64,000 nucleotides of DNA from Buxus sempervirens. Its lineage: Eukaryota > Streptophyta > Magnoliopsida > Buxales > Buxaceae. The stretch covers positions 60,743,915 through 60,807,914 of the forward strand of contig OX387183.1 in assembly GCA_947561395.2 (NCBI GenBank), in the 5' to 3' direction. How positions within the stretch are numbered: the first letter of the stretch is position 1; each line of letters begins with the position of its first letter. Positions 11,817 to 22,391 of the stretch are shown here, in pieces. The translations under genes and the position numbers were made by a program. The notes beneath the pieces were generated by a model. It was given only the letters and a program-made list of their open reading frames with translations. It searched no databases and was not told the origin of the DNA.

Positions 11817-12530
11817 AGGGGCCATGCTCTGGTCACTCCACTCCATGTGGCTGCAACCTTGCTGAGCTCAAGGTCTAGTCTCTTGAGGAGGGCTTGTCTC
11901 AAGTCCCAACCTCATCCCACTTCACATCCTCTCCAGTGCAGAGCTCTTGAGCTTTGCTTCAACGTGGCTCTCAACAGGCTGCCAACCACACCTGGCCCTC
12001 TCCTCCATAGCCAGCCTTCTCTCTCCAATGCTCTCATTGCAGCATTAAAGAGAGCTCAAGCACATCAGAGGAGGGGTTGCATAGAACAGCAGCAACAGCA
12101 GCTCTTTTGGCCATTAAAGTGGAATTAGAACAGCTTATCATTTCCATCCTAGATGATCCTAGTGTTAGTAGGGTGATGAGGGAGGCTGGGTTCTCCAGCA
12201 CCTCTGTCAAGAACAACCTAGAGGACTCTTTAGCTACTTCTGTGTTCCCTTGTTATGGTAGCTCTGGTGGTGTTTTATCTTCTCCTTGTTCTCCTTCTCC
12301 TTCTGATAATCACAAGGAAACCATCAACAACAGCAATTACTGGCAAACCCACCTCCTGAATCTCTCGTTTGAGCAAAACCCAGTTCTATTCCCCACTCAA
12401 AAGAAACATTTATGCACCCCCATAATAGATTCAGCTACTGAGGGGGATATCAGATTGGTTTTGGAAGTTTTGTTGAGGAAGAAAAGAAGGAACACTGTAA
12501 TCGTTGGGGATAGTTTGCCCACTAAGAGAC
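11817..12530 (+). pseudogene. Captured SMXL4/5-like gene fragment (double Clp-N region)
   Basis: Translation gives [19 protein letters not shown], then [20 protein letters not shown] and [15 protein letters not shown], then after a frame change [20 protein letters not shown] and [12 protein letters not shown]. Further on it reads [18 protein letters not shown] and [20 protein letters not shown]. These are the double Clp-N domain, the linker and the start of the ATPase region of SMAX1-LIKE proteins, closest in my memory to SMXL4/SMXL5. The frame slips within a CAG run near 12095. The fragment lacks the start codon and everything after the first ATPase strand. It sits in the CACTA element on the opposite strand to the transposase and the PPD4-like exon. 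Confidence 0.8.
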
Positions 12531-14339
12531 ATGTGTATTCATTTAATTGTTTCCCTCAAACTACATTTTTACATGTAAATTCCAATTAGAACAAAATATT
12601 TATTGTAAATACCTAAAGTGGATAAAAAGGGAAAAGGAAAAAACAGGGGGGAAAAACATACGATCAAAAATAAAAAATATAAAAAAAGGAAAAGGAAAAA
12701 ACAGTCAGCATTCCCTGTTTCTTGACAACTCTGTTTTCTTTGTTTCTTATTGCACAAGTAATCCAGGTCATATACTGTTGTTATATAGGTTTATAAGTCT
12801 TTCAAGATAATAATCTCACCAAACCCAACATAAGAATATCCACAAAAATAACTCTGTTTTCTTTGTTTTTTATTGCACATGTAATCTAGGTGCATGCTAC
12901 AGAAATACACTCAAATAGCATTCAAGTAAGCCCTGAAAACAAAGTGTAATTCGGCTTCACGGCATGACAAATACACTATAGACACAATGCCTAGGACTTT
13001 CTTCATTAATTTTCCAAGAAATTACACTCATAGCCAAAGATTGACAGCATGAAGTTAATGTTTGTCCCACTATCCAGACATGCATTTCACTCCTCATGCA
13101 TAGTAAAAGTATACTAAAATGACAAAAATACCAGCAAACTACAACTTCAATCCTTACGTAAAAGCTCAAGGTCCCACAGATTACATAACAAAACAAAGCT
13201 AAATATTTTTCTTCTTCTTTCAAACATTTAACCAAACAGTGAGTACACAATACACAATAAAGTGCTAAAGCCACGATTCATGGATTCACGGGTTCATGGT
13301 TCCACGTTCCTTGAAAAGCCTAACGCGAGGTAGGCAAAGAATGCCTGGTAAAAGATAAGAAAGTCATTACAGTGAATACATTCAGCTTACTTTGGCTTCG
13401 AAAATGGGAACTTAGCGATGACAATAATCTTGGTGCATTTGCCTTGTGTAAAATACAAACACATTGGCCTCCAACGATCACGCTTACGAGCCAATGATAC
13501 AGTTGAACGACTCGAGTCTTCAGTAGAGACGGAAGCAGAGATGTTAAATCTCTAGACAGGAGAAAGTGACGGAATGAAGGTAAAATCAATAGACTCCTAA
13601 TTGGGGAAAATCAGTAGGTAAAAAAGAGAAATTCCAGATTACAATACTCTATAAGAGCAAAATCAATCGACTCCTACAAATAGGTATGAAACACCAATTG
13701 GGGAAAACAAAATATAGAAAAAAGTTAAGAAATTTACTAAGAAAATAATGAGATGTGAAATAAAATAATACTTACCTCAGGTTGTAACGAGTGGAATCAA
13801 CAGAAAAAGGAAAATCCTTCAACGAATGACAATAGCACCAAGGATGGCAATAGCAGGTTGAGTTTCCTTTACAGAGAGTAGTCGAGAACGGCAGGTTGGG
13901 GTTCTGTTATAGAAAAAGCAATTAGCAGTTGTCGTTCTTTTCAGAGGGCTAACATTGTTCCATCGATCAATGTTCAATATGCCTGAAGAACTTAAGCAGA
14001 AATAGATGATGAAAAAAAATAAATCCAAAACCATCAGAAAAAAAGAGATGCACATTTAAACCAGAAAATTTTGCATATTAAATCTCTGAGTGAACCATAG
14101 AAAGGGGAAAGGAAAAGAATCACGAAACCAGAAACCTGTAAAACCCTCCAATAATGCGAAGATCGACAGTCACAGAGGGTCTGCTTCACTGAGTGCTGAT
14201 CGGGTGTCTTCAATCTTTCACAATAGATAAAAAGTGGGAAGCAAGTTTACTGAATGACCAAGGCTTTTGCAGGTTAATGGATGTGTGCGTGGGACTAGGG
14301 CTTGATCAAGATAGTGAGAGGGAAAGGAGAAGAATGAAG

Positions 14340-14584
14340 ATGCGTGCGCGGGAAAGGGAGAAATGTGTTGCGCGCGAAAGAACAAAAGCCCAACAAAAGG
14401 CGACGTCGCGAAAACACAAAAGAGCGTCGCAAAAGCCTAAACAAAAGGTGCTGTCGTGCAAATAAGAAAAGGCGACTAACAAATTGCGGTAGACGAAAAA
14501 AGGTGTCTCAATTTGATGTTTTAGTGGCTATCCGAGTAAGTGTCGTAAAAACGTTGTCGCTAAAAGCATCTTTTTTTTGTAGTG
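14340..14584. repeat. CACTA right subterminal repeat region
   Basis: Motifs such as 'gcgacgtcgcg', 'gcgtcgc', 'gctgtcg', 'ggcgac' and 'gttgtcgct' lie in the last 250 bp. They mirror the left end and stop at the terminal TGTAGTG. Confidence 0.7.
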
Positions 14585-15183
14585 TACAAATACAAAAAGT
14601 AATACCCAGAAAAATGGAAGAGGTGGCAGTAAGATGGTCTCTCCCTAAGGCAAACAACACTAAAGTCAATGTTGATGGAGCAGCTAGGGGATGTCCGAGA
14701 AGAGCTTCATACGGCATTATTGTAAGAGGCCCACAAGGGGAGTTCATAGCAGCCGCAGCAAGCTTGGTGGGCACTTCGTCAGCTTTAGTGGTAGAAGCCC
14801 ATGGCCTCCTGGAGGGGATTATTCTAGCCCAAGCTTTGAACATCACAAGGGTTGAAATTGAAAGTGACTCAGCAACCATTGTCAACCTTATGAACAAAGA
14901 AAATGGTGATTTACCGTGGGAAGTGGAGAATATTATTGAAGACGCAAAACTCAGGTGCAGACACTTTGATTTGTACTCAGTTAGCCACATCTACAGAGAA
15001 GCAAACTTTGCTGCGGATCTTTTTGCAAATTTTGCTCTGGATGACTATTCGTGTATCTGGCTTCACCATCCTCCTTGTTTTCTCTCTACTCTCCAGTTAG
15101 ACTTCATTGGGGGTACACATATTAGGAATGTTAGAGTTATTGATCAGGAATGTTGTAAGTTTTAATACCAAAAAAAAAAAAAA
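14585..15183 (+). pseudogene. LINE ORF2 C-terminal RNase H domain and poly-A tail
   Basis: The frame from about 14614 to a stop at 15163-15165 encodes an RNase H-like domain: VNVDGAARGCPRRASYGIIV with the first acidic residue, then VEAHGLLEGIILA, then IESDSATIVNLMN, then SHIYREANFAADLFANFA. This is the plant LINE type (RVT_3). It is the continuation of the LINE truncated at 2506. The tail is A-rich and ends exactly at the target duplication (15184). Confidence 0.9.
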
Positions 15184-16015
15184 GTCCTACTCAGCCAGAT
15201 CTGACAGAGTCTTCAATGCCTTTAGACACTACGAGTCGCATAGCGGAGGTGTCGTCAATGTCTAACCATTCATTGCAATCTCGCATATCGAAACGGTCCA
15301 CAACGATCTATGTCAGGTTGCACTGGAGAATGGGCATTGTCTGCAGCACGCTGCAGATCGAGGATGAAAGTCCTGCACTGCACTGGAGAAGAAGGTGACC
15401 ATTGTGATCCTCCTGTTTCAAAAGAAATGGGCAATCGATGGAATAGTGGAATCAGTAAATTGTTCTATCAGGTCCATGAACCTCAATGTACTCGAAAGGG
15501 CGCCTTGCTTTGTCGGTATTCTCGTTGACTGTGCTGTACTAAACGATTCTCCGTCGCTGCTAACAAGTCAATCAGTGTACAAAGTGGGCGTGCTTTTTCT
15601 TGGCGGTGCTGATGACGGGGAGGCTCTAGCCTACGGTGCATGCATGGCGAAACAAGAAAGCGTAAGTCTCATCGTCGTTCAATTTCTTTTGCTGGGAAGG
15701 GACAATGCAAGGGAGAGGAAACTTGATGGTGACGTGATCGATGAATTCAGGAAAGATCATGTGAGAAACGAGTGGTTCGTGTACATAGAGCAGGTGATAA
15801 AAGATGGAGAGGGAGTTATTGCAGTGATAAAAGGAATGGAGGATGGTTTCGATCCCATCATTGTGGGGAGACACCATTCTAAGGAATCCCCTATTTTGTT
15901 AGAACTTAATGAATGGAGCGAGTGTGCCGAGTTGGGGACCGTCGGGGACATGCTTACCTCACCGGACTTTGGAAGCACGGCGTCCATGTTGGCGGTGCAA
16001 CAAGGTAGAGTATGA
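15184..16015 (+). pseudogene. CHX15-like antiporter pseudogene, right piece (C-terminal domain)
   Basis: The first segment reads SARSDRVFNAFRHYESHSGG and then hits a stop at about 15265. From 15395 a 206-residue open frame encodes WAIDGIVESVNCSIRSMNLN, VLERAPCFVGILVD, VGVLFLGGADDGEALAYGA, then IIVGRHHSKESP and the terminal AVQQGRV. These match the cytosolic C-terminal domain of CHX proteins; the intact neighbours have NVLERAPCSVGILIDRG, FLGGNDDREALTYGKRM and the VVQQQ end. Compared with them this copy is closer to canonical CHX15 wording (WAIDGxVES), so it is a distinct paralogue. It lies on the opposite strand to the intact genes. Confidence 0.8.
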
Positions 16016-16230
16016 GGAAACTTGATTAATTATGCAATGCAACCACGTACCATCGAAGAACATTGGAGGTCTTGTGATCGGTGATCATGCAGCATTGCCT
16101 AATATGTTAGATGAAGGAATATTGCAGCCTCCTGGGAACGGCTGAAAAATTGTTCCTAATATTTTTCCTCTTTCAAGAGCTAATTCTGTCCATTGAGTAC
16201 TTTAGGTAGGGTTACTTACAAAGTTTTTCC

Positions 16231-16490
16231 TTATTTATTTATTTATTTATTTTTTGGGAGATTAAGGATTGGTATTAATTTAAATGTCAAATATGCATGT
16301 ACAAGGTATGCTGTTTTACCAGAGGCAATACAAAAGCCAACTATGAACCAAAAACAAGAGGATCCAAGATCATGTTTCTCCATATTTCTTGGATAAGTTT
16401 AGCAGCTGGTCTAGAAGCATTCTTGAAGATTCTTTTGTTTTTCCCAAGCCAACAATTATGATAAATTGTGGCAACAAGGGGAGTGCGGCA
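16231..16490 (-). pseudogene. Short LINE 3'-end relic
   Basis: On the minus strand 16490-16344 encodes CRTPLVATIYHNCWLGKNKR and IFKNASRPAAKLIQEIWRN. This resembles the region just after the zinc-binding domain of plant LINE ORF2 (W..KN.R.F). Beyond it on the minus strand lies an A-rich (AAAT)n tail (16231-16258 on plus). It is short and decayed, so the assignment is moderate. Confidence 0.4.
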
Positions 16491-17793
16491 TATCATGTAG
16501 TTTGTTAGACAACCAAATGATATTGTTCTAGTTAACTTTAGGGTGATTATACGTAAGTTCAATGTAGCTTTTATAGAAGAACTTTTTAGAATGAAGCTTA
16601 AGTAGCTCGATCCTCCAAATTCTGGACCCGCTATTAAATGACTGTTGCACTTAAAAAGTTGTGTAACAACATATACTAAAAGGCCTAACATATGACCCAC
16701 AATGGTGTAACTATGTATATCAAAGGACAAATAAACAATAATTCAATAATACGCTACATATGTAACTCTACATGAGAACATACATAGGAAGAACAAACAT
16801 AGGGTGCATATCCTGGATATAAATAGACAAATAAATTCTAAGTTAAAGTCAGCTTTAGGAGTCAAATACTAGACCCTTGCTCTGATACCAAGTTAAGCAA
16901 CCGCTAGGCCAAAAAGCAGACAGGTGACTTTGTGAATGTGTATATAAAAGACCTAACATAGGATAGTTTAAACACCTGCAACATTCTTAATCTAGACCAT
17001 GCAAATTGGGTATTTTCAGGTTAGTTACCAAAGTTCTTAGCAAATACAAACCAAATTTGGGTCTTTCCAGTGTGTTTTAGAACTCTTGATTGAAGAATAA
17101 GATACTCTCCTGAAAATTCAAGAGTTGATGTAAATGAGTCAGGAGCCATGGCGATCTCAGTTTACGCTTAGAACTTGGATTTTTCAGCTCGCAAAAGCAG
17201 AATTTTTAAATCAAATTCCAGTCCACCAAAAGCTTCGTTATCAAATCAGGGTGGCCCCGTGCCATATCTGAACAAGAGGAAACCTGCTTGAATCATATGC
17301 ATGACTGGACTTTGCTTTTATTGTAGCATGACTATTTTTCCTCAAGTTGGCCTAAAAAACATCATCATAATTTGAGGTACACTACTGGAATCCTCTATTG
17401 ATCCTTTTTAAAGTTCGGACATTTGTTAAGGAATATATTAAATACATAAAGTTCACCTCTACTATCAGCTTAAGCTTCTAGTAAGAATGGTGTTCAACAA
17501 CATTTTTGTTCCTTTCTTTGTTATTGTTAAACTGCTAACTAGGGTTTACGAATGCTCTCTTAACGACCTATAATAAGGAAATAAAATAAAATATCCTTGC
17601 AAAGTGATTTTGGAAAATTTCCAGAATTATAATTCAACTGAAAAATTAATAAGACAAAGCTTATGTGCAACATTGGGAGATCTTTTTTGGATACAGAAAC
17701 GGAGAAAATTTTGTGTCGATTAGTCCAATAAATGAATGCTTTCCATCCTACAATCACCATTGGTTTCTGATAAGAACTTCTGAAAGATCAGCA
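16491..17793. other. Intergenic DNA, no gene seen
   Basis: No coding sequence is recognisable. The stretch contains a 'ctctgatacca' motif at about 16880 that resembles a primer-binding site without a supporting LTR. It also has a copy (17425-17500) of a dispersed repeat that recurs inverted at 24560-24637. The 3' untranslated region of the PP2C gene should lie in its right-hand end. Confidence 0.5.
17425..17500 (+). repeat. Dispersed repeat, copy 1
   Basis: The core 'ttaaggaatatattaaatac' through 'cagcttaagctt' is found in reverse complement at 24560-24637 with a handful of differences. I do not know the parent element. Confidence 0.7.
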
Positions 17794-20700
17794 CTAGTAT
17801 GCTTCATCTTCCTCTTCCTTCGCAAATCTCCTCCTCCGATTCATACTACTAGAGAATCGAGGAAGCTTCACTATTGTATTCGCTCTACTCACGCCTTCGA
17901 GAGCACACCATTCTGCCTTTGAGTAATTGCTCATTTTACTCGTTACACTTCCAAAGCTTGCAGCACTTCTCATGCTTCTATTGGCTCCACTATTATCTGA
18001 AATGGATCTTTTTAACAAAGGTGTAGGCTTCAGGAACAGGCATATGACTGCACAATCATCTACCTTTGATGTTGGATATCTACATCTCCAGGCTCGGATA
18101 GCATGAGCTACTAACAACTTAGCTGCCAGGGATCGTCTCCTTGCTGAAGCAACAATCTTTATCACCTCCTTGTTTGATAACACATCCCATACCTGAAGAG
18201 AACCAACTTATTTTGGAGGTAGTTTTGCTTATGAAACCAAATTTCTTGCCATAAACCTACAATTTCTTGGAAGGAACTGAATTTCTTAATTTGATGTAAG
18301 AAGTTCATAAGAGTGAATTGGTGGTACTGACGAAAGGAAAAATTTCACTGAAAGACCCCAAACGTTACCTTCAGGCGATGGTATATTCTGTAAGAGCTTT
18401 TCTCCCAAAATTTTTCTCTTCTTAATTATTGCTACATTCCTAACCCTTATATACAGGATTTGACTCCTATATAATTCACATAACCCTTTTTTCACCAATT
18501 AAGGAAAGTTAAAATTCATGCCAGGTAATTTGAACATGATACAAATAAATTTTGGGTTCATTTTCTTCTTACCCCATCGGTTGCCAGGACCAGGAACTCA
18601 TCCCTATTTGTAAGCTTTCTGTAAGAAACTTGAGGGATAGAGATAAGGCCGAAATCTTTCAGGCAGAAATCTCCAAAGGCCCTCGCCATGGCAAGACCAG
18701 GACAGTTTTCATCAGGCAACCATACTCTGAACACTCCTGGCTCCTCATCCATTGCAAAAACTCTTCCTTTGCAGTTCTTAATTCTTTCAGATTCACCTAA
18801 GTTAAAGAAGAAAGGAAGTAAAAAGAAAAATGATCAATGGGATTAGATCACTCTAGTTTTGCTTCAAATAGATGAAAAGCTCTCACTTGGAAGATTTGGT
18901 TTCAAGTCGACCGTAAGTTGGACAGGGATGGGTTGGTTTTTGTCATCCCTAGTACAAAGAACAGCACGAGAATCCCCCAAATTGGTGATGACGAGATCCT
19001 CCCCCTGAAATGTAGAAAAAGAATTGCCTTTACCAAGTTAGTGTTATCTACTTGAAAGACAATATTTTTGTGATTCTGATTATATCATATACCTGTTTAA
19101 GAAGTGTTACTGCTGTTGTACCGCTACAGAAGCAGTCAATGGATGAATCAAGGCTGAGTTCCTCATCCATCTCTTTAAAAGCCTTGATAAAACTAGCCTC
19201 CCATGATGAGAAAGATGGATGGCAATCGTTGTTATTGCTTCTACCAATGCCACTGGCATCGTTATTGTTGTGACGATCACCATCAACATCAACATCATCA
19301 AGACCTGATGGTTTCAGTGCCGAGGAGATCTTTGATGGTAAGACATCCCTTACGAGAGATGCAACCTTATGACCTAAGGGACCATGGCCATCAAACACAC
19401 CACAAAAGATCTTATCTTTCTCACCTGTGAAGTCCTGATTGACATGAAAATAAATATAGTTCTTATTCACTATTTTCAGATAAATAAACACTTCAGAATA
19501 TTCAGATAATGGACACTATAGAAAAACAGTTATCAAACAAGATGGGTTAGTAATAATGATGCTCAAAATACTGTCTAATATGATAAAAGGAAAATCAAAA
19601 TGCAAGACAAAATATTGTGAAATAGAAGCCAAAGCAACAGAATAAATAAAAGACAGTTAACAGAATAAGAGGGCATATATAATGCCAAGAAAATCATGTT
19701 TTGCCATCCAAGCTATAAAATCAAATCTTCTGTTAGCAATTATGATTTTCCTTTTGAGTGTAAAATTCGGGATTTCAACTTAGAATTAATATTCCACTTA
19801 AACGAAGAGTGTATTTTGGCATTTAGAATGAAGACCTAGGAAAGCCCTGTGAGAAGGTGCTAAAGGGTACACATGAATGAAAGGATCTAAAAGAGGATGG
19901 AGTCAATCAGAAAGGATTAAAAAGTACATAATCCGACCGAAGATCTGGTTTCTAATGGGTTGGGTAGGCAGAAGAAAGGCAGCCTTATGTAGCCCAGATT
20001 TGCAAAGCTACAAAGTAATTTTACAGCTGAGGACTTCATCGCGCATTAGTCATTGTATTAATCAAGAAGTTTAATATCTGGATAATCGACACATATGCCT
20101 CGCAGATTGGTAGACTTTGGCACTTTTGTTTCTAACATACACTGCTGCTTCCTATGCAGAAATAATAATAAAATCGAATAAAATTAAGACACTAATAACA
20201 TATTACGAATCTATACTATATTTAATGCGAGAAGGGCCTTTGGAAGCGTGTCTAAAACAATTCACAACTTCTCCAAAATTTTGCTTTAAAAAATACAGGG
20301 CTATACCTGTCTAAACTCACTTCTCTCCCATTCCTTCTCTCTACGTGTAGTAGTGCACGTGCACCCGTGCTAGTAAAATTAAGACACTAATAACATATTA
20401 CCCAAAAAAATTAAATCGATAACGAAATAATAACAGGAAACATGACTAATGACAATCATAAATATTGAAATAGAAACCAACCACTATATAATCCAATCCA
20501 AATTCTCCAAGAAAAAATGAAACATCTTGAAAGGAAAAAGGGGGAAGTGAAAAAAACAAAACAATAAATAATTTGAACCATGACTTATCTCATAAAAATG
20601 ATAAAATTACAATCAAAAATGAAAAATAATAAAATAATAAAAAAGAAGCCTTACCTCCCATACGGTCATGGCATCTTGATTAATCCCTTTTCTCCCTCGT

Positions 20701-20855
20701 CGTGTGTACATGGATACAAACCTAGAAGACCCTTGTAACCTCACACGGGCCCCATAATCACCTTCAACAATTTTGTAGTCATGTTCATCAATAACCTCCT
20801 CATAGTGCTCCATGGATCCTTTAGATTTCTCATTCTTACTACAACAGGCTCCCAT
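17794..20855 (-). CDS. Protein phosphatase 2C, clade E-like, with N-terminal acylation motif
   Basis: This is a Mg/Mn-dependent Ser/Thr phosphatase. Exons (minus strand) are 20855-20655, 19434-19093, 19004-18887, 18796-18573 and 18192-17794, all with GT-AG borders. Together they give 427 residues. I chose the Met at 20855 because it yields MGACCSK, a classic N-myristoylation plus palmitoylation signal seen in clade E PP2Cs, implying membrane attachment. An upstream in-frame Met (20912) would hide it. PP2C motifs are in order: GINQDAM, VFDGHGPLGHKVA (metal Asp), CSGTTAV, NLGDSRAVL, MARAFGDFCLKDFG, VLATDGVWDVLSNKEV and VDDCAVICLFL. All metal-binding aspartates are present, so the enzyme looks active. 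A serine/arginine-rich tail of about 75 residues follows the domain. Intron 1 (19435-20654) holds a small Helitron. The exact family member is not known. Confidence 0.93.
20180..20402. repeat. 27-bp direct repeats flanking a Helitron
   Basis: The 27-bp unit beginning 'aaaattaagacactaataac' occurs at about 20180-20206 and 20376-20402, immediately outside the Helitron ends. Helitrons do not normally create target duplications. Confidence 0.8.
20210..20373 (+). mobile_element. Miniature non-autonomous Helitron
   Basis: It begins TCTATACTATATTTAA (after an A) and ends GTGCACCCGTGCTAG (before a T). This fits the Helitron rules of a 5' TC, a 3' CTRR, a GC-rich hairpin just before the end (GCACGTGCACCCGTGC) and insertion between A and T. 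It is 164 bp long with no coding capacity and lies in PP2C intron 1. Confidence 0.7.
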
Positions 20856-21391
20856 ACCGAGAAGCTGGATTCCCCCGGCGAGTTTATCACGGATCAAGGC
20901 AATTCCGGTCACAAGAAGCCAGAATCCCCACCTAATACTTGGTTTTCCGTGAAACCCAGAGAGCTCAAGTAGTCATGGAAATAGAGGAGGAGGATTCAGG
21001 TGGTGGGGCGGATTCAAAATGCCTGAAAGCAACATTTATTAGAATAGATAGACAAGGACGTGAATCCCTTTCTTGGATACCGGTCGTTGAATTTAAAATT
21101 TTCAAAAAATAAATAAACAAATAAAAACGAAAGACCCAAAAATGACAGTCACTTTGTTTGTTCCTTCTCTATTTGGGGTATCTGAAGCCTTCGTAAATAG
21201 GTTTTTTTTCCTCCACGCATGGAGTCAAAACGGCTTCTTCTCCATTTTAAGGGCACGTGTTGTCACCAACGCCAAACGACGGAAAAACCCTTAACCAGAT
21301 AAGGAGATAGGATTAAATTATGGAGATTGGTTTGTGTGGACCATTTTAAGAGAGTGGGAATAGGATCTAGGAAACTTCTATTTCCAATTAA
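20856..21391 (-). promoter_or_regulatory. Upstream region of the PP2C gene
   Basis: No coding sequence is seen. A perfect G-box CACGTG lies at 21254-21259 in the context GGGCACGTGTTGTC, about 400 bp upstream of the start codon. G-boxes of this form are bound by bZIP/bHLH factors and often mediate ABA or light responses. That it acts on this gene is inference. The region ends where a Harbinger-like element begins. Confidence 0.45.
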
Positions 21392-21922
21392 GAGGGTGTT
21401 TGGGAACGTGTTCAGAAACTGTTTTTTGGTTTTTAAACACAGAGAACCAAAAACATGTTTGGTTGTGTTCGTTTTCAAATTGTTTTTTAAAAAAACAGTT
21501 CAAAATTATCCCAGTTTTTAAAAACCGAAAATATAGGTTTTTAAAAACGCAAAACCATTTTTTGGTTTTTGATGATGGCAATTTTGTAATATTTTTATTC
21601 GAATTCTCGCCGATTCCTATCGTCTTCCTCAGTCTGCTTCCGGTTCAATGCCAACTGCCTCCTCCATTTTCACTTATACTCTTATGCTTGGTCTGCAGTT
21701 ATTCGTCGGTTCCGGTGGATGTTGAAACAAAATCCAAAGGTTTCAAAATCCAGTATTTTTCGATCAGGAAAAACCCCTATGATTTCACCGGCATCACCAT
21801 TAGATGATTAAAGATCAGGTATGAAAACCCCCCTCTGCTATTTGTCGGTTCCGATCTTGCCGTCCAGAAATGATAGAATGAGGACAAAGAAGGGAGAGAG
21901 GGACAGCAAGGGTGAGAGAGAG

Positions 21923-22171
21923 AGAGCGAGGGGTGTCACCACGAAGCCAGCTCGTCACGAACATGCTCTCTGCTTCAGGACTTGAAGATCGAGGATGGAG
22001 GAAATCCCTGCATACATTGCCCTCACCAACACCATCTACACAATTTGCAAGTAACGTGCTTGGCATAGACTGGTTTCTCATTAGACCGGAGTTCAACTGC
22101 TGCTGATGAACTTTGTGAGGAAGATTCTGATGGTGATGAAGCGAGAGATCCGAATCAAATGCTCCTCTATA
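21923..22171 (-). pseudogene. bHLH122/130-like transcription factor fragment (N-terminal)
   Basis: The minus strand encodes YRGAFDSDLSLHHHQ, then LNSGLMRNQSMPSTLLANC and FLHPRSSSPEAESMF. Plant bHLH122/128/130-type factors have the N-terminal pattern 'SGL-x-R-(Y/F)-RSAPSS' followed by an acidic stretch and 'SPE(T/A)E' motif, which this resembles. The DNA-binding domain is absent and the expected 'RSAPSS' has decayed to QSMPS. It lies inside the Harbinger-like element, so it may be another capture. The assignment is moderate. Confidence 0.5.
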
Positions 22172-22391
22172 CTTCTGCAAACAAATCAAGGAATGGACGA
22201 AATTCATCGCCTTTTTAGTAGAGCTGGCAACGGGTCGGGTTGAACCCGATTAGTGGTGGGTTGGAAAAATCCCAAACCGAACCCAACCCGCCACTAATCG
22301 GGTTCAACCCGCCCAACCTGATTATTTTCTATTGGTTGTTTTGTTGTTGTGTAACTTGTGTTATCTCGGCCTTTCTTCTGGTTTTAGTGGA

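Larger units (their letters stand above)
6535..14584. mobile_element. CACTA (En/Spm) DNA transposon carrying host gene fragments
   Basis: The left end starts CACTACAAGAAAA and the right end finishes TTTTTTTTGTAGTG, the hallmark CACTA termini. Both are flanked by the 3-bp duplication TAC (6532-6534 and 14585-14587). Both ends carry subterminal 'gcggcaac' and 'gcgacg'-type motifs on both strands. A minus-strand transposase remnant lies at 9994-11055. Two unrelated host fragments lie inside: a PPD4-like exon (9501-9795, minus) and an SMXL4/5-like segment (11817-12530, plus). The element is 8050 bp and cannot be autonomous with the truncated transposase visible. It inserted into LINE sequence 16 bp from the Copia LTR. 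Sequence at 6950-9490 and 12540-14180 is AT-rich with nothing recognisable. Confidence 0.95.
533..15183 (+). mobile_element. 5'-truncated L1-type LINE, split by a Copia element and a CACTA transposon
   Basis: The element is flanked by an exact 11-bp target duplication, GTCCTACTCAG, at 522-532 and 15184-15194. It ends in a run of about 13 A at 15171-15183. Its own sequence lies at 533-2506, 6519-6534 and 14585-15183; the rest is later insertions. Coding order is reverse transcriptase, zinc-binding region, then RNase H, as in plant L1 LINEs with an RNase H domain. It begins inside the linker before the reverse transcriptase, so the endonuclease and ORF1 are missing, the usual 5' truncation. It landed in the third exon of the CHX pseudogene. 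Confidence 0.9.

Noticed and set aside
12957-13589. Further captured exons in the CACTA element
   Set aside because: Minus-strand frames here resemble no protein I know and show no clear splice borders.
14508-14990. A 160-residue minus-strand open frame
   Set aside because: It is antisense to the LINE RNase H domain, which has clear motifs on the plus strand.
16860-16900. A 'ctctgatacca' motif resembling a minus-strand initiator-Met primer-binding site
   Set aside because: No LTR end (TG...CA) or gag sequence was found next to it, and the motif is common in plant DNA.
21815-22207. A complete small gene on the minus strand
   Set aside because: Only the middle looks bHLH-like; the ends run into element DNA and the DNA-binding domain is absent, so it was called a fragment.
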